Below are positions 50,632-61,317 of a DNA stretch of 64,000 bases, piece by piece. Origin of the DNA: Acanthococcus lagerstroemiae (Eukaryota; Arthropoda; Insecta; Hemiptera; Eriococcidae). Where the stretch lies: positions 1-64,000 of the forward strand of contig JAJSSI010000018.1 in the NCBI GenBank assembly GCA_031841125.1, in the 5' to 3' direction. A program made the position numbers and the translations under genes. Positions within the stretch are counted from its first letter, which is position 1. Each line of letters opens with the position of its first letter. The notes under the pieces were generated by a model. It did no database searches. It saw only the letters and a list, made by a program, of their open reading frames with translations, and was not told the DNA's origin.

Positions 50632-51608
50632 AATTTTATTTTTTTTTTATTTTTCTTCGAAGATAATCATGATTCAAGTTTGATTAAATTTTTATCTTTT
50701 TAAAATATTCTTCGAAAGACAATCATGATTCAAGTTTGATTAAAATTTTATTTTTTTTTATTTTTTCTTCGAAGACAATTATGATTCAAGTTTGATTAGA
50801 ATTTTATTATTTTTTATTTTTTCTTCAAAAGACAATTATGATTCAAGTTTGATTAAATTTTTATCTTTTTTAAAATATTCTTCGAAAGACAATCATGATT
50901 CAAGTTTGATTAAATTTTTATCTTTTTTAAAATATTCTTCGAAAGACAATCATGATTCAAGTTTGAATAGAATTTTATTTTTTTTTATTTTTTCTTCGAA
51001 GATAATCATAAAGATAGATTTGATTAAATTTTTATTTTTTTTTATTTTTTCTTCGAAGATAATCATAAAGATAGATTTGATTAAATTTTTATTTTTTTTT
51101 ATTTTTTCTTCGAAGATAATCATAAAGATAGATTTGATTAAATTTTTATTTTTTTTTATTTTTTCTTCGAAGATAATCATAAAGATAGATTTGATTAAAT
51201 TTTTATTTTTTTTTATTTTTTCTTCGAAGATAATCATAAAGATAGATTTGATTAAATTTTTATTTTTTTTATTTTTTCTTCGAAGATAATCATAAAGATA
51301 GATTTGATTAAATTTTTATTTTTTTTTATTTTTTCTTCGAAGATAATCATAAAGATAGATTTGATTAAATTTTTATTTTTTTTTATTTTTTCTTCGAAGA
51401 TAATCATAAAGATAGATTTGATTAAATTTTTATTTTTTTTATTTTTTCTTCGAAGATAATCATAAAGATAGATTTGATTAAATTTTTATTTTTTTTATTT
51501 TTTCTTCGAAGATAATCATAAAGATAGATTTGATTAAATTTTTATTTTTTTTATTTTTTCTTCGAAGATAATCATAAAGATAGATTTGATTAAATTTTTA
51601 TTTTTCTT
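50632..51608. repeat. Minisatellite array (right)
   Basis: Mirror of 26,505-27,490, with a similar but not identical number of units. Confidence 0.95.
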
Positions 51609-51890
51609 TTTTAAAAAAAAATGAGTAAAATACATGATAAAATCAAAATAAAAAAATATGATCCAGAATTAGGTATTATACTACTAATCAGATCTGAAGA
51701 GATTGGTTATTTTGGGGATATTAATATTTTTTGAAATCTTCTTCGAAGAAACATATTAATGTAAAATTAAATTATAATCATAAATATAATATATAAAAAT
51801 ACATAAAAAATTATTTTTAATAAAATAAAAATCTAAATTATTCATCTCTAAAAAACTATAAAATCATATGTTAACGAATTCACAATCAAA
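51609..51890. other. Intergenic region with orphan gene start (right)
   Basis: Mirror of 26,218-26,504. The plus strand at about 51,621-51,725 reads MSKIHDKIKIKKYDPELG and on to GYFGDI without continuation. Confidence 0.5.
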
Positions 51891-53660
51891 TCAAGATTTT
51901 AATGCAATATTTAACCAATGAACACCATCTTTAAATCTTTTATTTTCAAAACCTTTAATCTTTAAAGATTTAGAAAATTTAACAATAGAAAATATTTCTT
52001 CACTGTTTTCTTTAGACCATAAAACATATTTATCATATAGAATAGAAGATTTGATTTTATGATTTTTATCTTGAATTATATTATTATCAATAAAATATTT
52101 TACAGGATCAGAATTTTGAATTAATAATTCTTTTAAATTTTCTGTTATTTCATATTCAAAACCTTCTTTGATATATTTATTGGCTCCTTTAACTAACCAA
52201 GTAAAAAATTCATCCATATCACAAGAATAATTTTCTATTAATTTCTTTTCATTGTAAATTTTAGGATTTGATTTAAAAACATTTTTAAAAGGAATATAAA
52301 TTAATCTTCTTACAACAGAATAACTTTCAAAAGAAATATTTAGATCATAATTAGAAGATAAAATTAATTTACATGGTGATTTGGAACACAATGATTTAAG
52401 TTTTCTTTCATCTATTTTTTGATTTTCTTTAGATTCATCGATAAAATATAATCTTTTAGATTTTAATCTAAATCTATTTAATATTTCTTCTGGTTCTTTT
52501 TTATCTATTGTTTTAAAATCAATTGAACAAGAAAGATTATTTAATATTTTTGAAATAAAATTTATTAAAGTACTTTTACCATTAGCTCCAATTCCATGAA
52601 AATTAATAAAATAATCTGATTCGTTTCCTGTTATTAAAAATCCTAATAATTTATGTAACATTTTAATAATATTTTCATCATCAAATAAATCAATAATAAA
52701 ATTAGGAGTTTCATTATAATCTTCAATAAATTCATAAGGGCAAAAATCAGTAAAATAATCTTCCGATGATCTATCTCTAATTTCTAAAGATTCAAAATTA
52801 ATTATTTTATCTTTGAATGCTAATTCATTCTTTTTATGATTATTGAAAATAATTTTATTAATTTTATTTTTTTCTAGTAAGAAATAAATATCTTCTTTGT
52901 AATTATTTACTTTTTCAAGGAAATTATTAATTATTGTTGTATTTTCTATTTTATTAAAATATACAGAAAGATTCGATAAAGATTGTTTAAATTTTATAAA
53001 TCTATCTTTAACAAATTTTTTTATTTTAGATTCACCAGATATATAATTATAAATTTTTTCATTTTCATTATAAATATAAGCTGTTTGATTTTCACTGATA
53101 AAAATATCATTTTCAAATAAATTTATTATTTTTTTTTCTATAAAATCTTTATCAATAGTTCTGTTAATTATTGTAAACAAATTTTCTTTATATTCTTTAT
53201 ATTCTTTTTCTAATTTAATAGAATTTTGTTCTGTTACACATAAATCAACATCGTTTTCTGTTAAGGTTTTTTTTATATCATAAGAAAATTCATGAAAATA
53301 TATTGGTTTTTCTTTTATATTTAAAATATTGTATATACAAGGTATATTGTAAGAAAAATCATGGAAATATGTCAGTTCTTCTTTTATATTTAAAATATTA
53401 TATATACAAGGTATAAACAATAAAGAAATTTTTAATTCATTAATTGTTAATGATTTTTTAAAAATTGTTTTATCATAAAAATCATGATCATTCCATTCAT
53501 TTTCATATCTTTCTTTATCATTATCAAATTTGATCATTCCATTTATCCATATATCTTTGTTTATTTTATTTCTTTTAAGAAGATAAATTAATTCATATTG
53601 AAATGAATCTTTGTATATAAAATTATATACATCTGAATTGAATAAATTATTTAAATCCAT
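51891..53660 (-). CDS. D5/P4-type SF3 helicase (right copy)
   Basis: The protein is identical to the 589-residue helicase at 24,448-26,217, including Walker A GIGANGKST, D408-E409, N437, the wing and the internal tandem duplication. Identity of this copy, while the neighbouring broken helicase has diverged between arms, suggests selection or recent gene conversion. Confidence 0.88.
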   Translation of the reverse strand: MDLNNLFNSDVYNFIYKDSFQYELIYLLKRNKINKDIWINGMIKFDNDKERYENEWNDHDFYDKTIFKKSLTINELKISLLFIPCIYNILNIKEELTYFHDFSYNIPCIYNILNIKEKPIYFHEFSYDIKKTLTENDVDLCVTEQNSIKLEKEYKEYKENLFTIINRTIDKDFIEKKIINLFENDIFISENQTAYIYNENEKIYNYISGESKIKKFVKDRFIKFKQSLSNLSVYFNKIENTTIINNFLEKVNNYKEDIYFLLEKNKINKIIFNNHKKNELAFKDKIINFESLEIRDRSSEDYFTDFCPYEFIEDYNETPNFIIDLFDDENIIKMLHKLLGFLITGNESDYFINFHGIGANGKSTLINFISKILNNLSCSIDFKTIDKKEPEEILNRFRLKSKRLYFIDESKENQKIDERKLKSLCSKSPCKLILSSNYDLNISFESYSVVRRLIYIPFKNVFKSNPKIYNEKKLIENYSCDMDEFFTWLVKGANKYIKEGFEYEITENLKELLIQNSDPVKYFIDNNIIQDKNHKIKSSILYDKYVLWSKENSEEIFSIVKFSKSLKIKGFENKRFKDGVHWLNIALKS

Positions 53661-53734
53661 ATTTTGAATTTATTTTTAAATTTATTTTTAAATTTGTTTT
53701 ATTATAATTTCAATTATATTAAAAAATGATAAAA

Positions 53735-53870
53735 TCTTTTTCGAAAGACAATTGTGATTGATGCTTTGATTAAATTTTTATCTTTTTAAAATATTCTTCG
53801 AAAGACAATTGTGATTCAAGTTTGAATAGAATTTTATTAATTAATCAATATAATTTTGAATGGATTTTTA
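53735..53870. repeat. Degenerate minisatellite units (right)
   Basis: Mirror of 24,215-24,375. Confidence 0.7.
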
Positions 53871-53944
53871 TTATTTTTATTTTTTGAAATCTTCGAATAA
53901 AAAAATATAATTAATTATTATGGTAAAATTAGATTAAAATATTA

Positions 53945-54025
53945 TGATTGTTAGGATTTCAAATCATCCGGAGATTTTCTCCGGGTGTTTTTTTATATCT
54001 ATAAACAATAAAATAAAATCAAAAA
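53945..54025. repeat. Single copy of the 85-bp hairpin unit (right)
   Basis: Mirror of 24,085-24,165, with the stem CCGGAG-ATTTT-CTCCGG at 53,968-53,984. Confidence 0.92.
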
Positions 54026-54080
54026 TTAATAATTAATATTCTTAAAATTTGAAATTATACTATAATATAATAAAACAAAA

Positions 54081-54940
54081 ATGGATTCTTTTATCGTATA
54101 TCAAAATCAAAAAATAGAAATCAAAAGATAATAAGTACAATATGAAAGATATCTTTAAAATATTAAATTATGAAAACTATGAAGATTATTTTAAAAGTAA
54201 AGATATCATTTATTATTCTCTTTCTGAGATAAAAAATGATTTCATGGAAGAACAAGAGGATATTGATTTAATCAATCATCTTGAATTGTATAGCAAAGAA
54301 TTAAATATTTTTGATTTTATAAAAATTAATAATTATCAAATAAAATTAGGATTGTGGTTTAAAGATATTTGGTATCCTTTATTTGAACAAAAAGATGTAT
54401 TAATTACAAATGATATTTTGAAATTTATTCATTATGGTATTAACAAATCAGGGGTGGATAGGTATCCAACCCTGAATTATTATGAAATAAAAAAAGATTT
54501 TAAAAAAATTTTAAATAATAATAATATTAATTTTATAGAAATAAATTATCTTGATCTGAAAAAACTAAATTATAAACATATTGATGAAGAAATAAAAAAT
54601 TTAAAACCGAACAATCTTATTCAAAAGAAATGGATTTTATTATCAGTACGTAATTTTAAATCTTTGATTATGAGATTATTATATTACTCTTAAAGAAATT
54701 ATTTATGATTTTATTAAATATATTTCTGAATTTAAAACTATTCAAGAAAAAATAAATTTATTAGAGTAACAAATATCTCTTATCTCTTCAAAATAAATTA
54801 ATATCAAAGATCAAGAGATACAATCAAAGATCAAAAGATATCAAATAAAAATCAAGAATTAATTAAAGCAAATAAAAAATCAAAAAGAATTAACTAATTT
54901 ATGAATACTATCACAATAAAATCTAATAAACTAATGAATT
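54081..54940 (+). pseudogene. MSV199-T5orf172 gene remnant, type B (right)
   Basis: Mirror of 23,135-24,027, with the same insertion after KIEIK. Near 54,673 a 32-bp deletion between short GAGA-type direct repeats removes the LNTKPAQEIR region and shifts the frame, so the open part ends at 183 codons. The palindrome at 54,448-54,475 differs from the left one only in its loop. Confidence 0.8.
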
Positions 54941-54947
54941 TGTATAT

Positions 54948-55075
54948 TTTTTTTTTTCGTATTGAATAAGATTTAATCACTACGATATTATTATTTCGTA
55001 TCAAATAAGATTTAATCACTACGATTTTTTTTTTTCGTATCAAATAAGATTTAATCACTACGATATTTTTTCGTA
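54948..55075. repeat. Three-copy 43-bp repeat with hairpin (right)
   Basis: Mirror of 22,995-23,130; loop lengths between TACGA and TCGTA differ slightly. Confidence 0.85.
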
Positions 55076-55224
55076 TCTTTAGATGAAATAATAAATTAAT
55101 TTTAAGTGAACAAATTTACTATATTTAGAAATAAAATACAATAATCAAAAATTAGTTTAAGAAATTATTTTTTATTTTAAAAATTATTTGAAAGAAATAA
55201 TTTGACTTTAAATTTTAATTAAAA

Positions 55225-55338
55225 AAATTATCTTTATTATTATTATGTTTATGGTAAAAAATGTTATAATTCAGAAAATCTAGATTAACATATAAAAACA
55301 TTATTTAAATCATTTCAATACAAAAGAATAATGAATTA
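55225..55338 (+). pseudogene. Inverted T5orf172 fragment (right)
   Basis: Mirror of 22,736-22,850. Confidence 0.6.
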
Positions 55339-56342
55339 AAAATCATGAATAACATTTTCAACTTTATTAACATCCATAAACTTTTTTATAATAAACAATA
55401 ATAGAATAAATCTTGTGAAGTATGAGAAGAATTAAATGAAGATAATCAAATCATTGGTTTTTTCAATCTTGAAATTATTAATTTTCGCATATTGTTTACA
55501 ATTTGAAAAGTAAATATATCCATTTTTATTTTTAGATTCATCATTATCGATAAAATTTTTAATAATACAAATCGTTTAGATTTTAATTGTTGATTTTCTT
55601 GATCTTTTAATAAAAGTTGATTATCTTTAATTTTTAATTGATTTTGAAAAAATAAAGATAATTGTTTTTCTTGAATAATTTTAAATTCAGAAATATATTT
55701 AGAATATTCGATTAATAATTTTTCTAAATTAATATAAAACAATCTTACATATTTAGATTTAATCATTGCAACTTGTTTGAAATTATCAATAGATAAAATA
55801 AGATATTTTTTAGAATGTATTGTATATGGATTTGATTTTTTAATATCTTCTTTAATATATTCATAAAATTCTGATCTTGGATCTTTATAATTTATTTGTT
55901 CAAATTCTATTTCATTTGTTTTTAAAAATTCAATAAAATGATGTTTTTGATCATTATTGACATGCGCGGAAATTCCGCGATTGTCAGATTTATCATATTT
56001 ATTAATAAAATCAAGTAAATTAGGAGTGATCAGTATCTCTATTTTATTATAAAGTTGATTCCATAATTCATTAAATATTTTATTATCAGATAAATTAATT
56101 TTTTTAACTTTTATAAAATCAAAAATATTTAATTGTTTAGAATACAAATTAATATAATTAATAAATTTAATTATTTCTTCATCATCGAAATTATCAATTA
56201 AATCATTTAAAGAATAATAAATATCTTCATCAGTTTCAAAATATTCTTGATAATCATAATTCAAAGAATCACAAATATCTTTCATAGAATATTTATTATC
56301 TTGAATTTTGATTTCGTGATTATTGAAAATTATATTATCCAT
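55339..56342 (-). pseudogene. MSV199-T5orf172 gene, frameshifted (paralogue 5, right)
   Basis: Mirror of 21,735-22,735 with the same frameshift near codon 257. The first 298 codons differ from the left copy at about ten residues, for example INYINLYSKQ versus IKYILLFSKE in the N-terminal block, a clustered change suggesting conversion from another paralogue. The palindrome core is at 55,965-55,979. Confidence 0.8.
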
Positions 56343-56435
56343 TATGATAGATTATTTTTATAATAAAATAATATTATTTCAATTTTTTAATTAAAATCAA
56401 AAATCAATTTTATATACAAATAATATAAAAATACA

Positions 56436-57374
56436 ATGTCAAAAAAAATAAAAAAACTTTTTTTTCATGATCAAAGAGAAATAATAGATAAAAATATCAT
56501 TTATGATGATATAGAAATATTAGAACTTAGTGAAATAGAAAAAGATATAGATTTAAATTTTATAAAAAAATTTAAAAATTTAAAAATTTTAACTTATTAT
56601 AAATGTGGTTCTAAAGATATTTTTACAAAAGATATATTAACCAATAAATTAGAAAAATTACAATTTCATTTGATACCAGCAGGATTTGGATTTGATCATA
56701 TATTTAAAAAAGATTTTTTAAATAATCTTAATAATTTGAAATATTTAATTTTTAAATATCAACCTCAAAATCAAGATATTGATTATAATGATTCTTCTGA
56801 TGATGAAAAAGATTTAAATATTTATAAAAAACCAACTAAAGAAGAATATTGTATGAATTTAAATGAATATTATTTTCCATCTTCTATTAAATATTTAGAA
56901 ATTTGTACTTGGAAGAAATTTTTAGGTAATTGTAAATTTTTAGAAAAATTAATTAATTTAGAATTATTAGAAATAGAATTTTTAGAAAGTTCATCGTTTA
57001 CAAAACACGAATTTGATTACATAGATCTCAAATATTTAAATATTGATGATAGTGTTATCAAACTTCCTATTTCTCTTAAATATCTTGTATTAAGACAATC
57101 TTCTGATTTATTAAAATATATTGATGAAGATTTAAATTTAGAAGTATTGCAATTAGATTATTTTGATGATTTAGAATATAAATATAATTTTAAAATCAAT
57201 ACTAAAATATTAATTTTAGAAAATTATTATTATCATCAAATTGAAAATATTAACAAAATTGATATGAATTTTTTAAATTATATAAATATAGAAAAAATAA
57301 TCAGGATATCGAAAAGATATAAAAATAAAATAGATTTAAATAAATTAGATTTAAATAAAATTGAAATAATTTAG
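56436..57374 (+). CDS. Leucine-rich-repeat-like protein (right copy)
   Basis: The 312-residue mirror of 20,694-21,641 lacks three residues (SEY) before NDSSDDEKD and has Thr for Ala in SSSFTKHEF. It lies ten bp upstream of the secreted protein, with the same two-gene arrangement. Confidence 0.65.
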   Translation: MSKKIKKLFFHDQREIIDKNIIYDDIEILELSEIEKDIDLNFIKKFKNLKILTYYKCGSKDIFTKDILTNKLEKLQFHLIPAGFGFDHIFKKDFLNNLNNLKYLIFKYQPQNQDIDYNDSSDDEKDLNIYKKPTKEEYCMNLNEYYFPSSIKYLEICTWKKFLGNCKFLEKLINLELLEIEFLESSSFTKHEFDYIDLKYLNIDDSVIKLPISLKYLVLRQSSDLLKYIDEDLNLEVLQLDYFDDLEYKYNFKINTKILILENYYYHQIENINKIDMNFLNYINIEKIIRISKRYKNKIDLNKLDLNKIEII

Positions 57375-57384
57375 TTTTAACAAA

Positions 57385-59286
57385 ATGCATTTAAGAAAAA
57401 TAACATTGTTAATAATAACTTTATTAATATATAAATCAATACAATTAACAGAAATTCAAGAAGAATTAGCTCTAGAAAGTTCTATGAAATTTATTTTTCT
57501 TATTTATGGAACAAGATGTGAAGATAAGCAATTTAAATCAGAAGAACAAGATAATTCTTCAATTAAAAAATTATCCGAAAGAGACAAAGGGCAAAAGGAA
57601 TTATTAAGGTATTCTGAACATTTACATAATTTTTTTAATTACATAATTTTATATGAAAATGAATCTATTAACTCTATTCCTGAGATAATTAAATATACTA
57701 TTAATTGTGTAAATATTATACGAAATATGTTTATTGATTACTTATCAAATTATCCAGAACATGATATTTGGCCGAGATATTATTACAATGAAGAAGAAAA
57801 TGAATTTAAATTTTCATTAGGAGGATTAGGATCAATGATATCTTTTTTAGATCAAGATGAGGATAATTTTGTTAAAATCTTTCCTATGATTTTTAACAAG
57901 AATAATAAAGAAGTAATTAAAAAATTAAATGGAAAAATTAAATTTTATAATTCAAATAATCGAGATATAGATTTTGTGAAAAAAAATAAAGAATACATTT
58001 CTTTATTTAAATCTAAAAATCAAGATGAAAGAAAAAAACCAGAATATCTTGAAAAAAATATTCATAAAAATAAATTTATAGATTTTACTAAAAATGAAAA
58101 TTATATTAAATTGATTAATGAAAAAGAATTTATTAAAATATCTTTACATCATGTTATTCCATTAAGTGTCATAAATAATTTTGTATTATTTTATGATAGT
58201 TATGAAAATAATATCAGACAAGATGATAATTTACCGATGAGAATATTGAATAGAAGATTTCAATTAGCTTCTTATAGAGAAATTTTAGGATCTTTGATTC
58301 ATGATTTAGGAACTGAATTTTTAAATGTTTTAGAAAATTATCCTACAGAATTAAATACACATTTAAATTGGCTTCCTTCTAATTTATTTTACGGTCCAAG
58401 ATTTAGATTAGATGATCCTAAAAAAGAATTTGAAAAAAACAGTGAAATAATCATCGGAAGACAAATGTATAATTATCTTTTGAATATTTATAATCAAATG
58501 ATTAATTTTTTAAAATTTATAGAAAATAAACAAAAAGAATTAAACGATAAAAAAATCAACGTGATTAAATTTATTAGATCTGATAAAGATATTGAATCCA
58601 GAATGAAAAATATTTATTTTGATTATATTAGATCTGAAAATTTTATTAATTCTAGATTTCCAATAAAAATGAATCCTAACAAATGGGTTTTGATAAATTC
58701 TAAATATCAAATAGCAAATTCAGAACAATATGAAGAAAATATAAAATCTAATTTACTTCCAGATCAAACTCCTTTATGGTTAAGAAAATTATTTGAAAAT
58801 GAATTAAATCAAAGAAAAGATAATGATGACGATGAAGATAATAGTCAATTTCAAAATAGTTTATCACCAGCTTTATTAGGTTGTATTGCAGGGATAAGTT
58901 CTCAACATTATTCTAAAAGAGAAATAAAAAAAAATAAAATAAATAATTTAATAGAAGAAATAAAATCTATATCTGATGTTCAAAAAGAATTTGAAAAACA
59001 AAATAATTATACTTCTATTGAAAATTATATTAAATTTAATATGTTATTATTTAAATCAAAATCAATTAATAGTTTTTTAAAAGAAAAATGTTTATTCAGT
59101 GATAATATATTATCATGTAAAAAGAAAACAGTCATATATTCAACTTTAGGAGGAACTGCTATTGGCTGTGTTTTTGGAACTATAATTCCTATAGTTGGAA
59201 ATTTAATTGGATGTGTTACCGGATCGTTGATTTCTTCTCTTGTAAGTTTACCTGGTTCTGTTTTCATTTCATCTTATATATGTTAA
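57385..59286 (+). CDS. Predicted secreted protein with HNH-like motif (right copy)
   Basis: The 633-residue protein is identical to the left copy at 18,782-20,683: signal-like segment 1-20, LHHVIP at 254-259, NWLPSNLFYGP at 328-338 and a Gly-rich hydrophobic tail from about 582. Complete protein identity in both arms is notable given the divergence nearer the centre. Confidence 0.75.
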   Translation: MHLRKITLLIITLLIYKSIQLTEIQEELALESSMKFIFLIYGTRCEDKQFKSEEQDNSSIKKLSERDKGQKELLRYSEHLHNFFNYIILYENESINSIPEIIKYTINCVNIIRNMFIDYLSNYPEHDIWPRYYYNEEENEFKFSLGGLGSMISFLDQDEDNFVKIFPMIFNKNNKEVIKKLNGKIKFYNSNNRDIDFVKKNKEYISLFKSKNQDERKKPEYLEKNIHKNKFIDFTKNENYIKLINEKEFIKISLHHVIPLSVINNFVLFYDSYENNIRQDDNLPMRILNRRFQLASYREILGSLIHDLGTEFLNVLENYPTELNTHLNWLPSNLFYGPRFRLDDPKKEFEKNSEIIIGRQMYNYLLNIYNQMINFLKFIENKQKELNDKKINVIKFIRSDKDIESRMKNIYFDYIRSENFINSRFPIKMNPNKWVLINSKYQIANSEQYEENIKSNLLPDQTPLWLRKLFENELNQRKDNDDDEDNSQFQNSLSPALLGCIAGISSQHYSKREIKKNKINNLIEEIKSISDVQKEFEKQNNYTSIENYIKFNMLLFKSKSINSFLKEKCLFSDNILSCKKKTVIYSTLGGTAIGCVFGTIIPIVGNLIGCVTGSLISSLVSLPGSVFISSYIC

Positions 59287-59349
59287 TTTTTTAATTTTAA
59301 TTCTCAATTAAAATATATTTTTACAATTTTAAATAATATAAAATTAATT

Positions 59350-60765
59350 TTAATAAGTTATATAAAGTTTATTATTTTTGTAATCAATTGGAGTTTTAGA
59401 ATCTTTCCATTTTAAGATATTTTTAACATAATTCCATAATTGAACTTTATTTTTATTTTCTAAATTTAATCTTGATAATAATTCTTTTCTTGATAAATTA
59501 AGATTATTTTTATCAATACAATTATCTAATAATTTTATGATTTCTTGTTTAAGTTCATTTAAGATAATATTTTCATTATTTATTATCAAAGGTTCTGGGA
59601 TAATTGGTTTAAGTTCATACATTGAAGTTAATTTATTTTTGATTAAATTATTTATATAATCATAAGGTTCATTGATATTCTTGATAACTAATTGAATTAA
59701 TTCTTTTAAATATTTATAATGTAAAATGAAAATTTCTTTATCGTTTTTATCTCTGAAATCATCTAGTATATCATGAATAACATTTTCAACTTTATTAACA
59801 TTATAAACTTTTTCATAATAACAATAATAGAATAAATCTTGCGAAGTATGAGAAGAATTAAATGAAGATAATCTTGAAATTAAATTATCAGTTTTGCCGA
59901 TCTTGAAATTATTAATTATAGCATATTGTTTGCATGTTGCGATATAAATATATCCATTTTTATTTTTAGATTTAACATTATCGATAAAGTTTTTAATAAC
60001 AAGATTCGTAGATTTTAATTGTTGATTTTCTTGATCTTTAATTTTTAATTGATTTTGAAAAGATAAAGATAATTGTTTTTCTTTTAATAAATTTATTTTA
60101 TCTTGATTACTTTTAAATTCAGAAATATATTTAGAATATTCGATTAATAATTTTTCTAAATTAATATAAAACAATCTTACATATTTAGATTTAATCATTG
60201 CAACTTGTTTGAAATTATCAATAGATAAAATAAGATATTTTTTAGAATGTATTGTATGTGGATTTGATTGATCGATATCTTTTAAAATATATTGATAATT
60301 TTTGATTCTTAAATCTTTATAATTTATTTGTTCAAATTCTATTTCATTATGATTTAAAAATTCTATAAAATGTTTTTTTTCATCTTTAAACACGCGGACG
60401 GATTTTCCGTCCACGTCATATTCATTAATAAAATTAAGTAAATCAGGTGTTATTAGTATCTCTATTTTATTATAAAGTTGATTCCATAATTCATTAAATA
60501 TTTTATTATCAGATAAATTAATTTTTTTAACTTTTATAAAATCAAAAATATTTAATTCTTTACTGAATAATAGAATATGTTTAATAAATTTAATTATTTC
60601 TTCATCATCGAAATTATCAATTAAATCATTTAAAGAATAATAAATATCTTCATCAGTTTCAAAATATTCTTGATAATCATAATTCAAAGAATCACAAATA
60701 TCTTTCATAGAATATTTATTATCTTGAATTTTGATTTCGTGATTATTAAAAAATATATTATCCAT
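59350..60765 (-). CDS. MSV199-T5orf172 protein, paralogue 4 (right copy)
   Basis: The protein is identical to the 471-residue gene at 17,303-18,718. The in-frame palindrome is at 60,392-60,416. Confidence 0.87.
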   Translation of the reverse strand: MDNIFFNNHEIKIQDNKYSMKDICDSLNYDYQEYFETDEDIYYSLNDLIDNFDDEEIIKFIKHILLFSKELNIFDFIKVKKINLSDNKIFNELWNQLYNKIEILITPDLLNFINEYDVDGKSVRVFKDEKKHFIEFLNHNEIEFEQINYKDLRIKNYQYILKDIDQSNPHTIHSKKYLILSIDNFKQVAMIKSKYVRLFYINLEKLLIEYSKYISEFKSNQDKINLLKEKQLSLSFQNQLKIKDQENQQLKSTNLVIKNFIDNVKSKNKNGYIYIATCKQYAIINNFKIGKTDNLISRLSSFNSSHTSQDLFYYCYYEKVYNVNKVENVIHDILDDFRDKNDKEIFILHYKYLKELIQLVIKNINEPYDYINNLIKNKLTSMYELKPIIPEPLIINNENIILNELKQEIIKLLDNCIDKNNLNLSRKELLSRLNLENKNKVQLWNYVKNILKWKDSKTPIDYKNNKLYITY

Positions 60766-60857
60766 TATGATAAATTATTTTTATAATAAAATAATATTAT
60801 TTCAATTTTTTAATTAAAATCAAAAATCAATTTTATATACAAATAATATAAAAATAC

Positions 60858-61240
60858 AATGTCAAAAAAATAAAAAACTTTTATTTTATGATCAAAGAGA
60901 AGTAATAGATAAAAATATTATTTACGATATATTTGATTTTATTAATGAATATGACACGGACGGATTTTCCGTCCGTGTGTTTAGAGATGAAAAAAAACAT
61001 TTTATTGAGTTTTTAAACGATAATTAAATAGATTTTGAATAAATAAATTATAAAAATCCAAGATCATAAATTTATGAATATCATTAAAGAAAAAAATAAA
61101 AAATCAAATCTACGTACAATACATTTAAAAATCTCTTGATATTGAATAAAAATAATATAATAATATTTTGATTTGATTATATGTTGATATTTTTGATTAG
61201 AAGATATTTGTAGAAAATTTATGAGCATGGTATTTTTATC
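60858..61240 (+). pseudogene. Chimeric LRR-start and MSV199 remnant (right)
   Basis: Mirror of 16,830-17,210, with the perfect ten-base-arm palindrome at 60,954-60,978. A minus-strand frame at 61,064-61,258 is a shadow. Confidence 0.65.
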
Positions 61241-61317
61241 TATAAACAATAAAATCAAAATTCAATGATTAATATTCTTAAAATTTGAAATTATAATAAA
61301 TATATAATAAAACAAAA

